This document shows positions 17,318-26,124 of a stretch of 64,000 nucleotides of DNA, one piece after another. The translations under genes were made by a program, and so were the position numbers. This DNA is from DASSFG01 sp035550375 (GTDB lineage: Bacteria; Planctomycetota; Planctomycetia; Pirellulales; JAICIG01), in the NCBI GenBank assembly GCA_035550375.1, contig DASZPH010000099.1, positions 1-64,000 of the forward strand, written 5' to 3'. Below the pieces are notes generated by a model, which saw nothing but the letters and a program-made list of their open reading frames with translations, was not told the DNA's origin and ran no database searches. Every line of letters begins with the position of its first letter. Positions within the stretch are counted from its first letter, which is position 1.

Positions 17318-20300
17318 ATGAAAGGCCGCATGCCGATCTGCCTGGCGTTCGTCATGTCCGCCCTCTCGACGCGTCACCTGACGGCGGACGAGGCCGGCCC
17401 GCTCGAAGCCGGGGCGCTGCTGAAGCGAGTTGCGGCGGCATTCGCGGCCGCGGCCCGCGACCACAACCAGTACGTGACGCGCGACGAGTTTGTGGAGTCG
17501 TACCACGCGCCGGACCGCGACGAACGGATCCAGCGGTTTGACGAGGTCGATCCCTACCACGAAGGCAAACTAGACCGCGGGGCATTCCTGCGACTGCTAT
17601 CGCCCACGGATGAGCGGGGTCGAGTTGCCGATCCCATCGCGGATTTGGAGCAGTCCGCAACCGCCAGGTGGCAGGCCGTCTTCGCCGCGGCCGGCGGCGA
17701 AGGGAAGCGCGCGTTAACGCGCGACGATTGGCCGGCACAACAGATCGTCGAGGAGATTCCCCTTCTGGCCGGCGTGACTTTCGACGAGTGGGACAAGAAC
17801 TCCGACGGCAAGGTCGACGGCGCCGAGGGCCGCTGGTTGCTGGCGGTCGCCTTCGGCTCGACGCAGCCGGACGGCCGGCCGATCCGCACGTCAACCGGCC
17901 GCGTGTTTGCCTGGTACTATTTTCGCGCGATCGACCGCAACGGCGACGGCTTCCTCTCGCGCGCAGAGTTCGTTTCGCAGCACCACGAAGGGAGGGAGAA
18001 AAGCGAGGCGATCTTCGCCAGGCTCGATCGCGACCGCGACGACCGGCTCTCCGTCGAAGAAACGCGCGAATTGCTGTGGCACGATACGCTGGCCCATTTT
18101 TTCTTCTTCGACCGCGACGCAGACGGCTTCCTGTCGCCCAAGGAATTTGACGGCATCGGCTGGGGAGCCAGCATCGCCCGGCGGTGCGTGCCCGCCTTCG
18201 ACGAGAACGGCGACGGCAAGATCTCCTTTCCCGAATACCGAACAACGATGTTCGCCAACGAGGCATCCAATTGGTACCTACGGCGTCGCGACGTCGACCA
18301 CGACGGCCGCCTCTCGTTTCCGGAGTTCTACCAGGAGAAATCTCCCGTCCTCATCGCCCACAGCCGGTATTTTTTCGACCGTTTCGACCTCGACCGAGAC
18401 GGTTTTCTCTCGCTGCGGGAGTTCGACTTTGAGGCCGATTTCGCGAGAGCCGACGCCAACCGCGACGGGGAGTTGACGCTGGAGGAGTTTCTCGCTCCCT
18501 GCCCCGACGCGGAGCGCGCCGATCGCCGGCGGCGGTTTTTGGTGTTCGATTTCGACGCCAACGGCAAGTTGGACGCGGAGGAATTCGAGAGCTACGCCTC
18601 GCCGGTCGACGAACGAAAGGAAATCCCCGATCCGATGAGGGAAATCCGTGATACGGCTCTGGGGAAATGGGAAGCGATTTTGGCCGCGGCCGACGCCAAT
18701 CGCGACGGGGCCTTGTCAAGTACCGAATGGCCGGCGAAGCGAATTGCGGCGGAGATTCCGGCGCTAGCCGAGGTGCCCTTCGCGCTCTGGGACCGCAGAA
18801 GTGACGGCCAGGTCGACCGGGCCGACGCGTGCTGGCTGTTCGACGTGGCCTACGGGCTGACCCAGCTCGACGGGCGGCCGCTGCGCACGAGCACCGGCCG
18901 GGTTTTTAGCTGGTATTATTTCCGCAACGTCGACGGTAACGGCAACGGCCTTGTTTCGCGTGAGGAGTTCGCGGCGCGGCACCACCAACCGAACAGCGCC
19001 GAAACATTTGCCCTGCTCGATGCCGATGGAGACGGCAACTTGACCGATCGGGAAACATGGTCTTGGCTGTGGCACGACACGATCGGTGAGTTCTTCGCCT
19101 ACGACCGCGACCATGACGGCTACCTGACGAGCGCGGAAATGCTGGGTATCGGCTGGGGACGTTATATTGCGCGTGCGTGCGTGCCCGCCTTCGACGACGA
19201 CGGCGACGGAAAACTCTCGTTCCGTGAGTTCCGCCAGACGACCTTTGCCAACCAGGCTTCGGATTGGCCGCTGCGCCGGGACTCGGATGGCGACGGCCTG
19301 ATCTCCTGGTCGGAGTTCTGTGTGAACCAACGGCCGCTGTTGATCGGTCAAAGCCGTTTTTTCTTCGACCACTTTGATCGCAACCGGGACGGCTTCTTGT
19401 CACCGCTGGAGTACGCGGTTGAAAACAACCCTAATCACGCCCAATTGCTCGCCTACCTCGACAGGCTTGAGCAATGCCTTCCACTGGAGGTCAAGGTCGC
19501 CACGCAGGTCTGCGGGCGGGCCGACGCGCAAGCCGCAGCGATCGAGCTTGCGGCCCGTGCGGCGATCGTCGAGCTGACCGAAGAGATGGACGCCGCCATG
19601 CGGAACAGCGCGCGCGGAAAGCGGACGGCGAGCGGGAATCGTTACCTCGGGCAGATCTTCCTGCTGCTCCCCGATGGCGCCCATTCGCCGCACGTCCTGC
19701 TACGCCGCAAGCTGTCTGCGGTGCTCCAAGCGCGCTTGAGCGCAGCCGACGCACCGGCCGCCAAGTCCGCCGCCTGGGATGAGGCGATTAAATCGCTCGA
19801 CGCCGAGACCGTGCGGGCAGTGAAGCGCCGCCGGCGCGCCGCGGCCTTGGCGCAGGTGGCCGTGCTGGATGACGCGCTCTTGCTGTCGAAGAACCAGCGC
19901 CAAGAATTGTGCGAGCTGCTCTGCCAAGACGAGAGCGATCGCTGGTGGACCCCAATGAATTCTGGCGTGATGATCGACCCTATCGTTGAAAGGTTGTTTG
20001 TCTTGCTGTCCGTCCAGCGGCTGGGGTACTTCACCGTGCCCGAGGACCGCATCGCGAAGATCCTCACGTCGGCGCAGTCGACAACGTTCAAGGAGTCGCA
20101 GCAACCGCAACAACAAGAAGTCGTCGTCGTCCTCGAGCAGGCGGCGCCAGCGCAGCAGCCGGGACTAGCCGCACCACCGGGAATGGCCGGCCCGCCAGGG
20201 CGCAGGCGAGTCGTGCGTCGCGGGCCGACGCTGGAAGTCGAAGAGCGGGGGTTGGCACGCTACGTCGAGCAGCGGCTGGACGAGATCGACGCGGCGTGCG

Positions 20301-20866
20301 GCCTCAGTCCTTCTCAGCGCGACAAATTGTCGCTGGCGGCAAGACTGGACGTGGCTCGTTGGCGAGAAGAGCGTACGCCGGCTCCCGCCGAGAAGTTGAA
20401 AGAGGGGGAAAAGCTGGTCGTTCAACAAGTGCAAGCTCAAGGCGGCACCACCCCGCTGCCGTTGAACATTTTTGACCGCACGGACTCTTATTTCCGAAGA
20501 TCGCTGCAAGGCCGTTTGCCGGAAGAACAGAGGCGCGGGTTGGAAGTCGCGGCTCGCGAGCGGCGCGAGTTCCAGAGGCAGGCGTTGGTGGAGGCCATCG
20601 TGATCGGCTTCGAGCGGGCGGCCTCGCTCACCGGCGCGCAGTGCGAAGCCCTGGCCAACCTTTACGACCGAGCGCTCGCCGATCTGGACACGATCCCCGC
20701 AGCCGACTGGCGAGCGGAGTGCATGCTCCGGGTGATCCACTTGTCATTTGACCAGGTGCGGCCGTTGGTCTTCGACTTCCAGGTCTCCGCCGCCGAGCGG
20801 CGACACGCGGAACTGGCCGATTCGGCGCGGCAGTTCAGAGGGTGGGTGGCGAACGGAGTTCGGTGA
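17318..20866 (+). CDS. Giant secreted EF-hand protein with a 333-codon internal duplication
   Basis: ATG 17318 follows GAGGG at a good distance and begins a signal peptide (MKGRMPICLAFVMSA onward, to about residue 23). The 1182-residue product has about 17 EF-hand loops of the form DxNxDGxLSxxEF between residues 150 and 705; one (DRRSDGQVDRAD) lacks the final Glu and two or three more near the N-terminus are degenerate. The array is two copies of a module with the same order of loops: ARWQA at residue 116 and GKWEA at residue 449, 333 codons apart. The C-terminal 480 residues have no EF hands and contain LSxxQ-type helices (LSKNQRQEL, LSPSQRDKL, LTGAQCEAL). It probably binds calcium outside the cytoplasm. 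Confidence 0.9.
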   Translation: MKGRMPICLAFVMSALSTRHLTADEAGPLEAGALLKRVAAAFAAAARDHNQYVTRDEFVESYHAPDRDERIQRFDEVDPYHEGKLDRGAFLRLLSPTDERGRVADPIADLEQSATARWQAVFAAAGGEGKRALTRDDWPAQQIVEEIPLLAGVTFDEWDKNSDGKVDGAEGRWLLAVAFGSTQPDGRPIRTSTGRVFAWYYFRAIDRNGDGFLSRAEFVSQHHEGREKSEAIFARLDRDRDDRLSVEETRELLWHDTLAHFFFFDRDADGFLSPKEFDGIGWGASIARRCVPAFDENGDGKISFPEYRTTMFANEASNWYLRRRDVDHDGRLSFPEFYQEKSPVLIAHSRYFFDRFDLDRDGFLSLREFDFEADFARADANRDGELTLEEFLAPCPDAERADRRRRFLVFDFDANGKLDAEEFESYASPVDERKEIPDPMREIRDTALGKWEAILAAADANRDGALSSTEWPAKRIAAEIPALAEVPFALWDRRSDGQVDRADACWLFDVAYGLTQLDGRPLRTSTGRVFSWYYFRNVDGNGNGLVSREEFAARHHQPNSAETFALLDADGDGNLTDRETWSWLWHDTIGEFFAYDRDHDGYLTSAEMLGIGWGRYIARACVPAFDDDGDGKLSFREFRQTTFANQASDWPLRRDSDGDGLISWSEFCVNQRPLLIGQSRFFFDHFDRNRDGFLSPLEYAVENNPNHAQLLAYLDRLEQCLPLEVKVATQVCGRADAQAAAIELAARAAIVELTEEMDAAMRNSARGKRTASGNRYLGQIFLLLPDGAHSPHVLLRRKLSAVLQARLSAADAPAAKSAAWDEAIKSLDAETVRAVKRRRRAAALAQVAVLDDALLLSKNQRQELCELLCQDESDRWWTPMNSGVMIDPIVERLFVLLSVQRLGYFTVPEDRIAKILTSAQSTTFKESQQPQQQEVVVVLEQAAPAQQPGLAAPPGMAGPPGRRRVVRRGPTLEVEERGLARYVEQRLDEIDAACGLSPSQRDKLSLAARLDVARWREERTPAPAEKLKEGEKLVVQQVQAQGGTTPLPLNIFDRTDSYFRRSLQGRLPEEQRRGLEVAARERREFQRQALVEAIVIGFERAASLTGAQCEALANLYDRALADLDTIPAADWRAECMLRVIHLSFDQVRPLVFDFQVSAAERRHAELADSARQFRGWVANGVR
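17663..19430 (+). repeat. Tandem duplication with a 999-base period
   Basis: The segment from 17663 and the one from 18662 encode the same series of elements: a helix with DWPA/EWPA, GRPxRTSTGRVFxWYYF, HDTxxxFF, GIGWGxxIARxCVPAFD and FANxASxW. The offset between matching codons is exactly 999 bases at the module start and in the GRVF segment. The second copy ends near 19430 and is shorter: it lacks the two last loops of copy one. Confidence 0.85.
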
Positions 20867-20868
20867 GC

Positions 20869-21726
20869 ATGGAACCACTTCAGGGCCAGTCCAAGGATCT
20901 CGTGGCGATTGCGACATTTGCGCGCTCCACCGAAGCGGGCGCGGCGAAATTCGCGCTGGAGGCGGAGGGGATCGGCTGTGTTTTGAGTAATGAAGCAGTC
21001 GTCGGGATGTACGGCATCGCGGCCAATGCGCTGGGCTATATCAAGCTGCTCGTTCCGGCTTGTGACGCCGAGCGAGCGCGCAACGCGCTCGATACGCCCT
21101 TTAACGATTGGCCCAGCTTCTCGTCAGCCGGAACCTGGCGCTGCCGGCAGTGCGGCGAAGAGATCGACGACCGCGTCGACAAGTGCCGACATTGCGGTGC
21201 TCCTCACCGCCAGGGCCGTCCGCCGTCGGCCGGGAGCCCGGAGGAAGCGGGCTTGGTTCGAACGCTTCTGGAAGCAGAGCGCGACGAGGCCCGCCGACAG
21301 GCAGACAACCCCTACGCCCCCCCACGGATCTCACCAAATGAGCCGGAATCCGAGGATGAAGACGACCATTGGGGCGACGGTTCCGGCCAGGCGCGATGCG
21401 CCGGTTGCGGACGCCCGCGAGTGGCGGTGTGCCCCTTCTGCAAGACGAGCGGACGCCGATTTAGGCCGGCCGATATGATCGAAGTCGAGCAGTCGGACGG
21501 GGTGCCGCATGTTTTGATTTGCCCGATCTGCGACGAGCCGTTCGAGCCGGCGTATTTGCGCACCTGCGAGTGGTGCGGCCACGACTCCGGCGAGGGAATC
21601 GAAGTGCCGGAAATCGTTCGCCCCCTCCAGTCCGAGCCAGTCAACTGGCGTGTCGTGCTCGTGGGGATGGCCGGAGCGGCGATCGTGGCGGGACTGGTGA
21701 TCTATTTCGCGCGATTGCTGTCGTGA
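20869..21726 (+). CDS. DUF2007 domain plus zinc ribbons, C-terminal membrane anchor
   Basis: The 285-residue product begins two bases after the EF-hand stop, so the two are probably co-translated. Residues about 10-75 match DUF2007, the putative signal-transducing fold (VAIATFARSTEAGAAKFALE, and LLVPACDAERARNAL). Zinc ribbons follow: CRQCGEEI with CRHCGAP, then CAGCGRP with CPFCK, and CPICDEPF with CEWCGHD. A helix at about residues 262-282 anchors the C-terminus. The middle linker is acidic. A role in protein interaction at the membrane is inferred from the domains only. Confidence 0.82.
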   Translation: MEPLQGQSKDLVAIATFARSTEAGAAKFALEAEGIGCVLSNEAVVGMYGIAANALGYIKLLVPACDAERARNALDTPFNDWPSFSSAGTWRCRQCGEEIDDRVDKCRHCGAPHRQGRPPSAGSPEEAGLVRTLLEAERDEARRQADNPYAPPRISPNEPESEDEDDHWGDGSGQARCAGCGRPRVAVCPFCKTSGRRFRPADMIEVEQSDGVPHVLICPICDEPFEPAYLRTCEWCGHDSGEGIEVPEIVRPLQSEPVNWRVVLVGMAGAAIVAGLVIYFARLLS

Positions 21727-21736
21727 GACCCCGGAG

Positions 21737-22282
21737 ATGGATGTGCTTGCCACACAAAGGCTGCTTCTGCGGACGTGGAAAGAAGCCGATCTGGCGCCGT
21801 TCGCGGCACTCAACGGCGACCCCCAGGTGATGGAGTTCTTTCCTAAAGTGCTCTCGCGAGTCGAAAGCGACCAGCGAGTTGCTCAGATCAAGGAGCATTT
21901 CGAGCGCCACGGGTTTGGCCTATGGGCGGTCGAAGTCGAGGGCGTAGCGGATTTCATCGGCTTCGTGGGACTAAACGTGCCGACCTTTGCCGCCCATTTC
22001 ATGCCCTGCGTCGAAATCGGTTGGCGATTGGCCCGCGAACACTGGAATCAGGGCTACGCCAGTGACGCGGCCAGGGCCGTGGTTGCCTTCGCGTTCGACG
22101 AGCTTCGGCTGGACGAGATCGTGGCGCTCACCGCGGTGGGGAACCAGCGCTCGCGGCGCGTTATGACGCGCCTGGGAATGACCTATTCGTCCGGCGACGA
22201 CTTTGAGCATCCGGCATTTCCCGAAGGCCATGCCTTGCGAAAGCACGTGCTGTACCGACTGTCTTCTTCAGCCCGCCGATAG
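21737..22282 (+). CDS. GNAT family N-acetyltransferase
   Basis: The 181-residue protein has the RimJ/RimL-like pattern: TQRLLLRTWKEADLAPFAAL at the start, ending strands EIGWRLAREHWNQGYASDAARAVV with the acetyl-CoA-binding Q/R-x-x-G-x-A element around GYASDA, and VGNQRSRRVMTRLGM near the end. It would transfer an acetyl group from acetyl-CoA to an amine; the substrate is unknown. It is ten bases behind the DUF2007 gene. Its 3' end overlaps, convergently, the end of a small minus-strand gene by about 100 bases. Confidence 0.92.
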   Translation: MDVLATQRLLLRTWKEADLAPFAALNGDPQVMEFFPKVLSRVESDQRVAQIKEHFERHGFGLWAVEVEGVADFIGFVGLNVPTFAAHFMPCVEIGWRLAREHWNQGYASDAARAVVAFAFDELRLDEIVALTAVGNQRSRRVMTRLGMTYSSGDDFEHPAFPEGHALRKHVLYRLSSSARR

Positions 22283-22368
22283 GACGGCCAGAGACGGACG
22301 ACGACAAACAGCAACAGGCTCAAACCGGCTAAGTTCAAAGCGATGCCGATCGTGTAATAGTTGCTCAC
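22183..22368 (-). CDS. Small membrane protein, last gene of the sigma-kinase operon
   Basis: This 61-residue frame starts with GTG at 22368 and its first bases overlap the stop of the upstream 110-residue gene as GTGA. The product begins MSNYYTIGIALNLAGLSLLL and has one clear membrane helix to about residue 27, followed by RLWPSYRRAEE and a tail without leader-like character. Because it repeats the same 4-base overlap as the two preceding junctions, I think it is real. The tail overlaps the 3' end of the acetyltransferase gene on the other strand. Confidence 0.5.
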   Translation of the reverse strand: MSNYYTIGIALNLAGLSLLLFVVVRLWPSYRRAEEDSRYSTCFRKAWPSGNAGCSKSSPDE

Positions 22369-22697
22369 GGCACGACGGTCTGGTATTCCCAGCGGTGCGC
22401 GGCATGGACGAACGCGGACCGCGGAAACCGGTGACCGGCCCGGTAGCGCAAACACCACTCTCGCCCGGCCGCAAGCGCGAAGAGCAAGCTTGCGGCCCCC
22501 ACGTCCGCCAGGGCGACGAGCTGCCAGGCGCGGGGACACTCGATCGCGGCGGCAATCGACACCGCGGCGGCAAACAGTGCCAGCAAGTGCAGCGTTCGCA
22601 GCCGCAGTGCCTGCGGCACCGCTGAGATCTGATCCAGATCGTAGGCCGCCAGGAAAGAATCCCACGTGGTCAAGTGCGAGTCTGTCATGTGCGTCAT
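22365..22697 (-). CDS. Small multi-helix membrane protein, third gene of the sigma-kinase operon
   Basis: The 110-residue product starts at ATG 22697, which overlaps the kinase stop as ATGA. It has two or three hydrophobic helices (about residues 32-52 and 58-78) and a charged C-terminal tail. No family is recognised. Its linkage to the kinase by a 4-base overlap suggests a partner of the kinase or of the sigma factor, for example a membrane anchor, but that is inference only. Confidence 0.7.
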   Translation of the reverse strand: MTHMTDSHLTTWDSFLAAYDLDQISAVPQALRLRTLHLLALFAAAVSIAAAIECPRAWQLVALADVGAASLLFALAAGREWCLRYRAGHRFPRSAFVHAAHRWEYQTVVP

Positions 22698-25231
22698 TTC
22701 TCCTCTGGCTCGTCGCCGGGCTGTTCTGGCTGCTCTTGCTCTTCGGCTGCGCTCTCGTCGGGCCGTCCCTCGTCGGGCCGCCCATCGTCCAGTCGTGCCT
22801 CGTCGCGAGGGCGCCCGTGACGTAACCCGCCGTGAGGGGGCCCGCCGTGACGTGGCCCCTCGCCGCGTGGCGGCTTCGGCCCAGGCGGTCCGTCAAAGGG
22901 CGGTTTATGCAGTCCGTCGACCGGAACACCGGTCAATTCGTTCCAGCGCCGGATCTGGTCCTGGTTCAGCAACTCCAGCACCTTTGAAACGGCCTGACGG
23001 TCATCTGGCGATTCCCCGGGGGGCGGCGGCCTGCGATCGGGTCGTCCAGCTTCGTGTCGGCCGTGTTCCCGCCGAGGGCCGGGACCGCCGGGCGGCCCGC
23101 GGTCCTGCTCCGGGTGTTTGCCAAAATAGGCGCGTTCGATCTTGCGAATGGCCGCGCGTTGGTCGCCGGTCAACTCGAGGGCGGCCACCACATCGGGTTC
23201 TTTGAAGGCCGATAAGCCTTGCCACTGCATGAGCAATTGTGCCAACCGGCGCATCTGCTTCGCGTCGAGCACCTGGTTGAGCGCTTGTTCGCGATTCTCG
23301 GCAACGACCGCCACGCGGTGCCGGCGGCTATCTTCGTCCGCCCCGTCCAGTTCGGCGTGCAGTTCTTGCCACTCCGCGTCCCATTGCAGCATCAGCCCCG
23401 CGATCAGCTCGTTCTGCTCGTCATTCAGCCGCAGCTCGCGGATGACGACCGGGTTGTGCAGCAGCAACGTCTGCATGCCGCGGCGTAGCAGTTCCAGATC
23501 CCGTAGAATCCCCTTCACCTTCTGTTCCGTGGCCGCCAGGTCGGCCTGCGACGCCGCGTCGCCACGCCGCTGTTCGATTAGATCCTGATAAAAGCCGAGG
23601 GCGGTCAGCAGAAGCCGCTTGCGGGTCTGGGCCATGTAGAAGTTGTCGGCCAACTCGTCTTCGCTCACCTTCACGAAGACGTCCACGGTTTGCCGAGCCT
23701 GGCGAAAGAGTTCTTCCGCCTCGTTGGCCCGCTGCGCGGTCTTCGCCTGTTCCTGGGCGATCATGCGATTGCTGATCGCCAGAGCCACCAGGCAGACCGT
23801 CAGCAGAAGCACCGTCGCCACGACAACCGACGGGTGCCGGCGCGACCATTTGCGCGCCCGGTCGATCGGCGTCGGCCGACGGGCGAGAATCGGTCGATTG
23901 TCAAGAAACCGCCGCAAGTCGTCGGCCAGTTCGGCGGCCGAAGCGTAGCGCTCCGCGGGCGTTTTGCGCAGCGATTTGAGTACGATCGTTTCCAATTCGA
24001 CGGGAATGGCACGGTTGATGTGCCGTGGAGCTTTCGGCTCGCCGTGCAGGATCTCGTACAGCAGCTCATGGCGCGTTTCGCCGGCGAAAACGGGCTCCAG
24101 AGTCAACAACTCATAAAACGTCGCCCCCAGCGAATAGATATCCGTGCGGTGGTCGACCGTCGTTCGCTGGCCGGTCGCCTGTTCGGGGCTCATGTAGCGA
24201 AATGTCCCCACCAGGTCGCCGGTCCGCGTCAGGCTGGCGTCGGCCTGAAACAGCGCCAGGCCAAAATCGGCGACCCACAGCGAGCCCGACGTGTTGACCA
24301 GCAGGTTCGCCGGTTTGATGTCGCGATGTACGATGCCGACCTGGTGGGCGTGCTCCAGCGCTTCGGCCGCCTGAATCATCAGCCGCACGACCTTTTGGAA
24401 ATAGTTGTCGCCACCGCGCTGGGAGCGGGCCGTCATCGTCAGCGAGGCGACGGCGGTCGAATGGAGTAGTTCGCTTGGTGCCGGCCGCTTCGGCAAGACG
24501 TTCGTCCGGTCGGGAGTTCCTGGGGGACTTCCCAGGTAGGTGTCGGTGGCCGGGAAGCTACCCCCCACGTCCGCGGAACCGTTCTCCGCGCCTCGGCTGC
24601 CCGCGTTTCGCGAGCCGGGCTTGGTGTTACCTCCGGCCATAGCGAGGCCGGCCTGCTCGCGCAACTGCCCGATCAAGACGGCGAGCGAGTGCCCCTCGAT
24701 AAGCTGCATCGCATAAAAATGGACGCCCCGTTCGCAGCCGACGGCGTAGATCGGCACGATGTTCGTATGGTGCAGCAGGGCGGCCGCTTGCGCCTCGTTC
24801 TTGAACCGTTGCAACTGGCGAGCGTCGAAGGTGGCCGCGAAGGGAAGCACCTTGAGGGCCACGCGCCGGCCCAACGACAACTGCACCGCCTCGTAGACGA
24901 CCCCCATGCCGCCGCGCCCCAGTTCCCGAACGATCTGAAAATCGCCCAGGGCCCGCGGCGTAGGATCGCTCGTGCCGCCGCGGTCGGTTCCGGCGGAGGA
25001 CGATCGCGGGCCCGCCCCGCGCACCATGTCGAGCCCGTCGAGGCACTGCGAGATGGCGCCGGCCAGTTCGGGATAGCGGCTCACGTACCTGCCTCGATCG
25101 GGCTGGCGGCCCTGGTCGAGCTCCGACATGTACTCCTGCACGACCGCCAGAACTCGCGGATCGTCGAGCGCATCGCCCTCGCCGAAGCTGGGCGGATCGA
25201 TCTCGGTGTGGCTGCTGTCGATTCCGCTCAT
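22694..25231 (-). CDS. Membrane Ser/Thr protein kinase with a C-terminal sensor-like domain
   Basis: The 845-residue product starts at ATG 25231, overlapping the sigma factor stop. The kinase domain has the G-loop GRGGMGVV at about residues 105-112, the ATP-lysine at about 127, HRDIKPANLL at 302-311, DFG at 322-324 and SPEQAT at 348. An insert of about 80 Gly/Ser/Pro-rich residues separates the hinge from the C-lobe. One membrane helix (about residues 470-492) follows, then about 330 exported residues with LNDEQ, LDAKQ, LTGDQ and LNQDQ segments and a His/Pro/Gly/Asp-rich tail. It phosphorylates Ser/Thr, probably in response to an external cue; targets are unknown, with the adjoining sigma factor an obvious candidate. 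Confidence 0.93.
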   Translation of the reverse strand: MSGIDSSHTEIDPPSFGEGDALDDPRVLAVVQEYMSELDQGRQPDRGRYVSRYPELAGAISQCLDGLDMVRGAGPRSSSAGTDRGGTSDPTPRALGDFQIVRELGRGGMGVVYEAVQLSLGRRVALKVLPFAATFDARQLQRFKNEAQAAALLHHTNIVPIYAVGCERGVHFYAMQLIEGHSLAVLIGQLREQAGLAMAGGNTKPGSRNAGSRGAENGSADVGGSFPATDTYLGSPPGTPDRTNVLPKRPAPSELLHSTAVASLTMTARSQRGGDNYFQKVVRLMIQAAEALEHAHQVGIVHRDIKPANLLVNTSGSLWVADFGLALFQADASLTRTGDLVGTFRYMSPEQATGQRTTVDHRTDIYSLGATFYELLTLEPVFAGETRHELLYEILHGEPKAPRHINRAIPVELETIVLKSLRKTPAERYASAAELADDLRRFLDNRPILARRPTPIDRARKWSRRHPSVVVATVLLLTVCLVALAISNRMIAQEQAKTAQRANEAEELFRQARQTVDVFVKVSEDELADNFYMAQTRKRLLLTALGFYQDLIEQRRGDAASQADLAATEQKVKGILRDLELLRRGMQTLLLHNPVVIRELRLNDEQNELIAGLMLQWDAEWQELHAELDGADEDSRRHRVAVVAENREQALNQVLDAKQMRRLAQLLMQWQGLSAFKEPDVVAALELTGDQRAAIRKIERAYFGKHPEQDRGPPGGPGPRREHGRHEAGRPDRRPPPPGESPDDRQAVSKVLELLNQDQIRRWNELTGVPVDGLHKPPFDGPPGPKPPRGEGPRHGGPPHGGLRHGRPRDEARLDDGRPDEGRPDESAAEEQEQPEQPGDEPEEK

Positions 25232-25833
25232 ACGACTTCCTGCATCGCAGTTTTTAAAGTGGCCAGGGCGCGCACCCAAAGCTTTTGCACGCTGTCGACC
25301 GTGCGCTCCATGCGTCGGGCAACTTCAGGAAATGTCAGCTCTTCAAAATGCCGCAGAACGACCACTTCGCGGTAGTCGACCGGCAGCCGCCCGAGCGCTT
25401 CGGCGAGCAACACCCCCTGCTCGCGCTGGGCCACGTGCTGACTGGGCGTGCTCTGCAGGGCAAAAAACCCGCGGTCGATGGCCCGTGACGACTGGTCCAA
25501 GTCAACGTTCGCCGCCTGCTCGCGCCGCAGGTCGCGGCCCTGGGTGCCCAGGTAATGCCTGAGCAGGTTGCAGATCCTCCCGGCCAGAATCTCACGCAGC
25601 CAGCCAACGAACTCGGGCTCGCTGCGGCCGCGGAATCGGGCGAAGTTGCGGTGCGCCTCCAAGAAGGTCTCCTGCACCACGTCCGCCGCGTCCACCTTCG
25701 TTTGCAGTCTCCGGCCAAGCTCAACCCTCGCCAGCAACTCCAGATACGTGCGGTATCGTTCCAGCAGTTCGCCGCGAGCGACGTGTGACCCGCGTTGGGC
25801 TTGCGACAGCAACTCCAGGGAATCGGCCGGCAT
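25228..25833 (-). CDS. ECF-type RNA polymerase sigma factor, kinase-linked
   Basis: The 201-residue protein has sigma region 2 (AADVVQETFLEAHRNFARFRG, with the -10 recognition helix) and region 4 (LPVDYREVVVLRHFEELTFPEVARRM, then TVDSVQKLWVRALATL). The size and the VQETFLEAHR pattern fit planctomycete ECF sigma factors of the type encoded beside Ser/Thr kinases. Its stop overlaps the kinase ATG as ATGA. It probably directs transcription of a stress or signalling regulon; no anti-sigma gene is next to it, and the kinase may take its place. Confidence 0.93.
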   Translation of the reverse strand: MPADSLELLSQAQRGSHVARGELLERYRTYLELLARVELGRRLQTKVDAADVVQETFLEAHRNFARFRGRSEPEFVGWLREILAGRICNLLRHYLGTQGRDLRREQAANVDLDQSSRAIDRGFFALQSTPSQHVAQREQGVLLAEALGRLPVDYREVVVLRHFEELTFPEVARRMERTVDSVQKLWVRALATLKTAMQEVV

Positions 25834-26124
25834 GGGTAGTCAGACGTACAGGAGGGTCTTAGGGTCGTTGCAAGTTCAAGAGTGCTTGGGGGCCGCGGTG
25901 CGATGCAGCCGCAGGCACCGCTAAGCCGCGGGTTAAACGGCAGGTGCCGAACTCGAACTCCTGAGCTGGAAACGCCCTAGTTTTATAGTAACGCCCGGCC
26001 CCCCCTTTACGCCGCCCGGCGCCGGGAAAATCGCCAGGATTTTGTGCCGATCCCGCTTTGGTAAAGGCCGGGGTGCAATGCTAAATTAGGACGTTCTCCG
26101 CCGGTCTCAATCCGGGAAAAGAGC
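25834..26124. promoter_or_regulatory. Divergent promoter region between two ECF sigma genes
   Basis: This 291-base spacer separates two divergent sigma factors and must hold both their promoters. It contains a GC-rich palindromic stretch (CGCCGCCCGGCGCCGGG around 26010-26027) and, for the plus-strand gene, a candidate TTGGTA (26058-26063) and TAAATT (26082-26087) pair with an 18-base spacer. I found no convincing -35/-10 for the minus-strand gene. An ECF promoter would have a different consensus and was not identifiable by eye. Confidence 0.4.
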
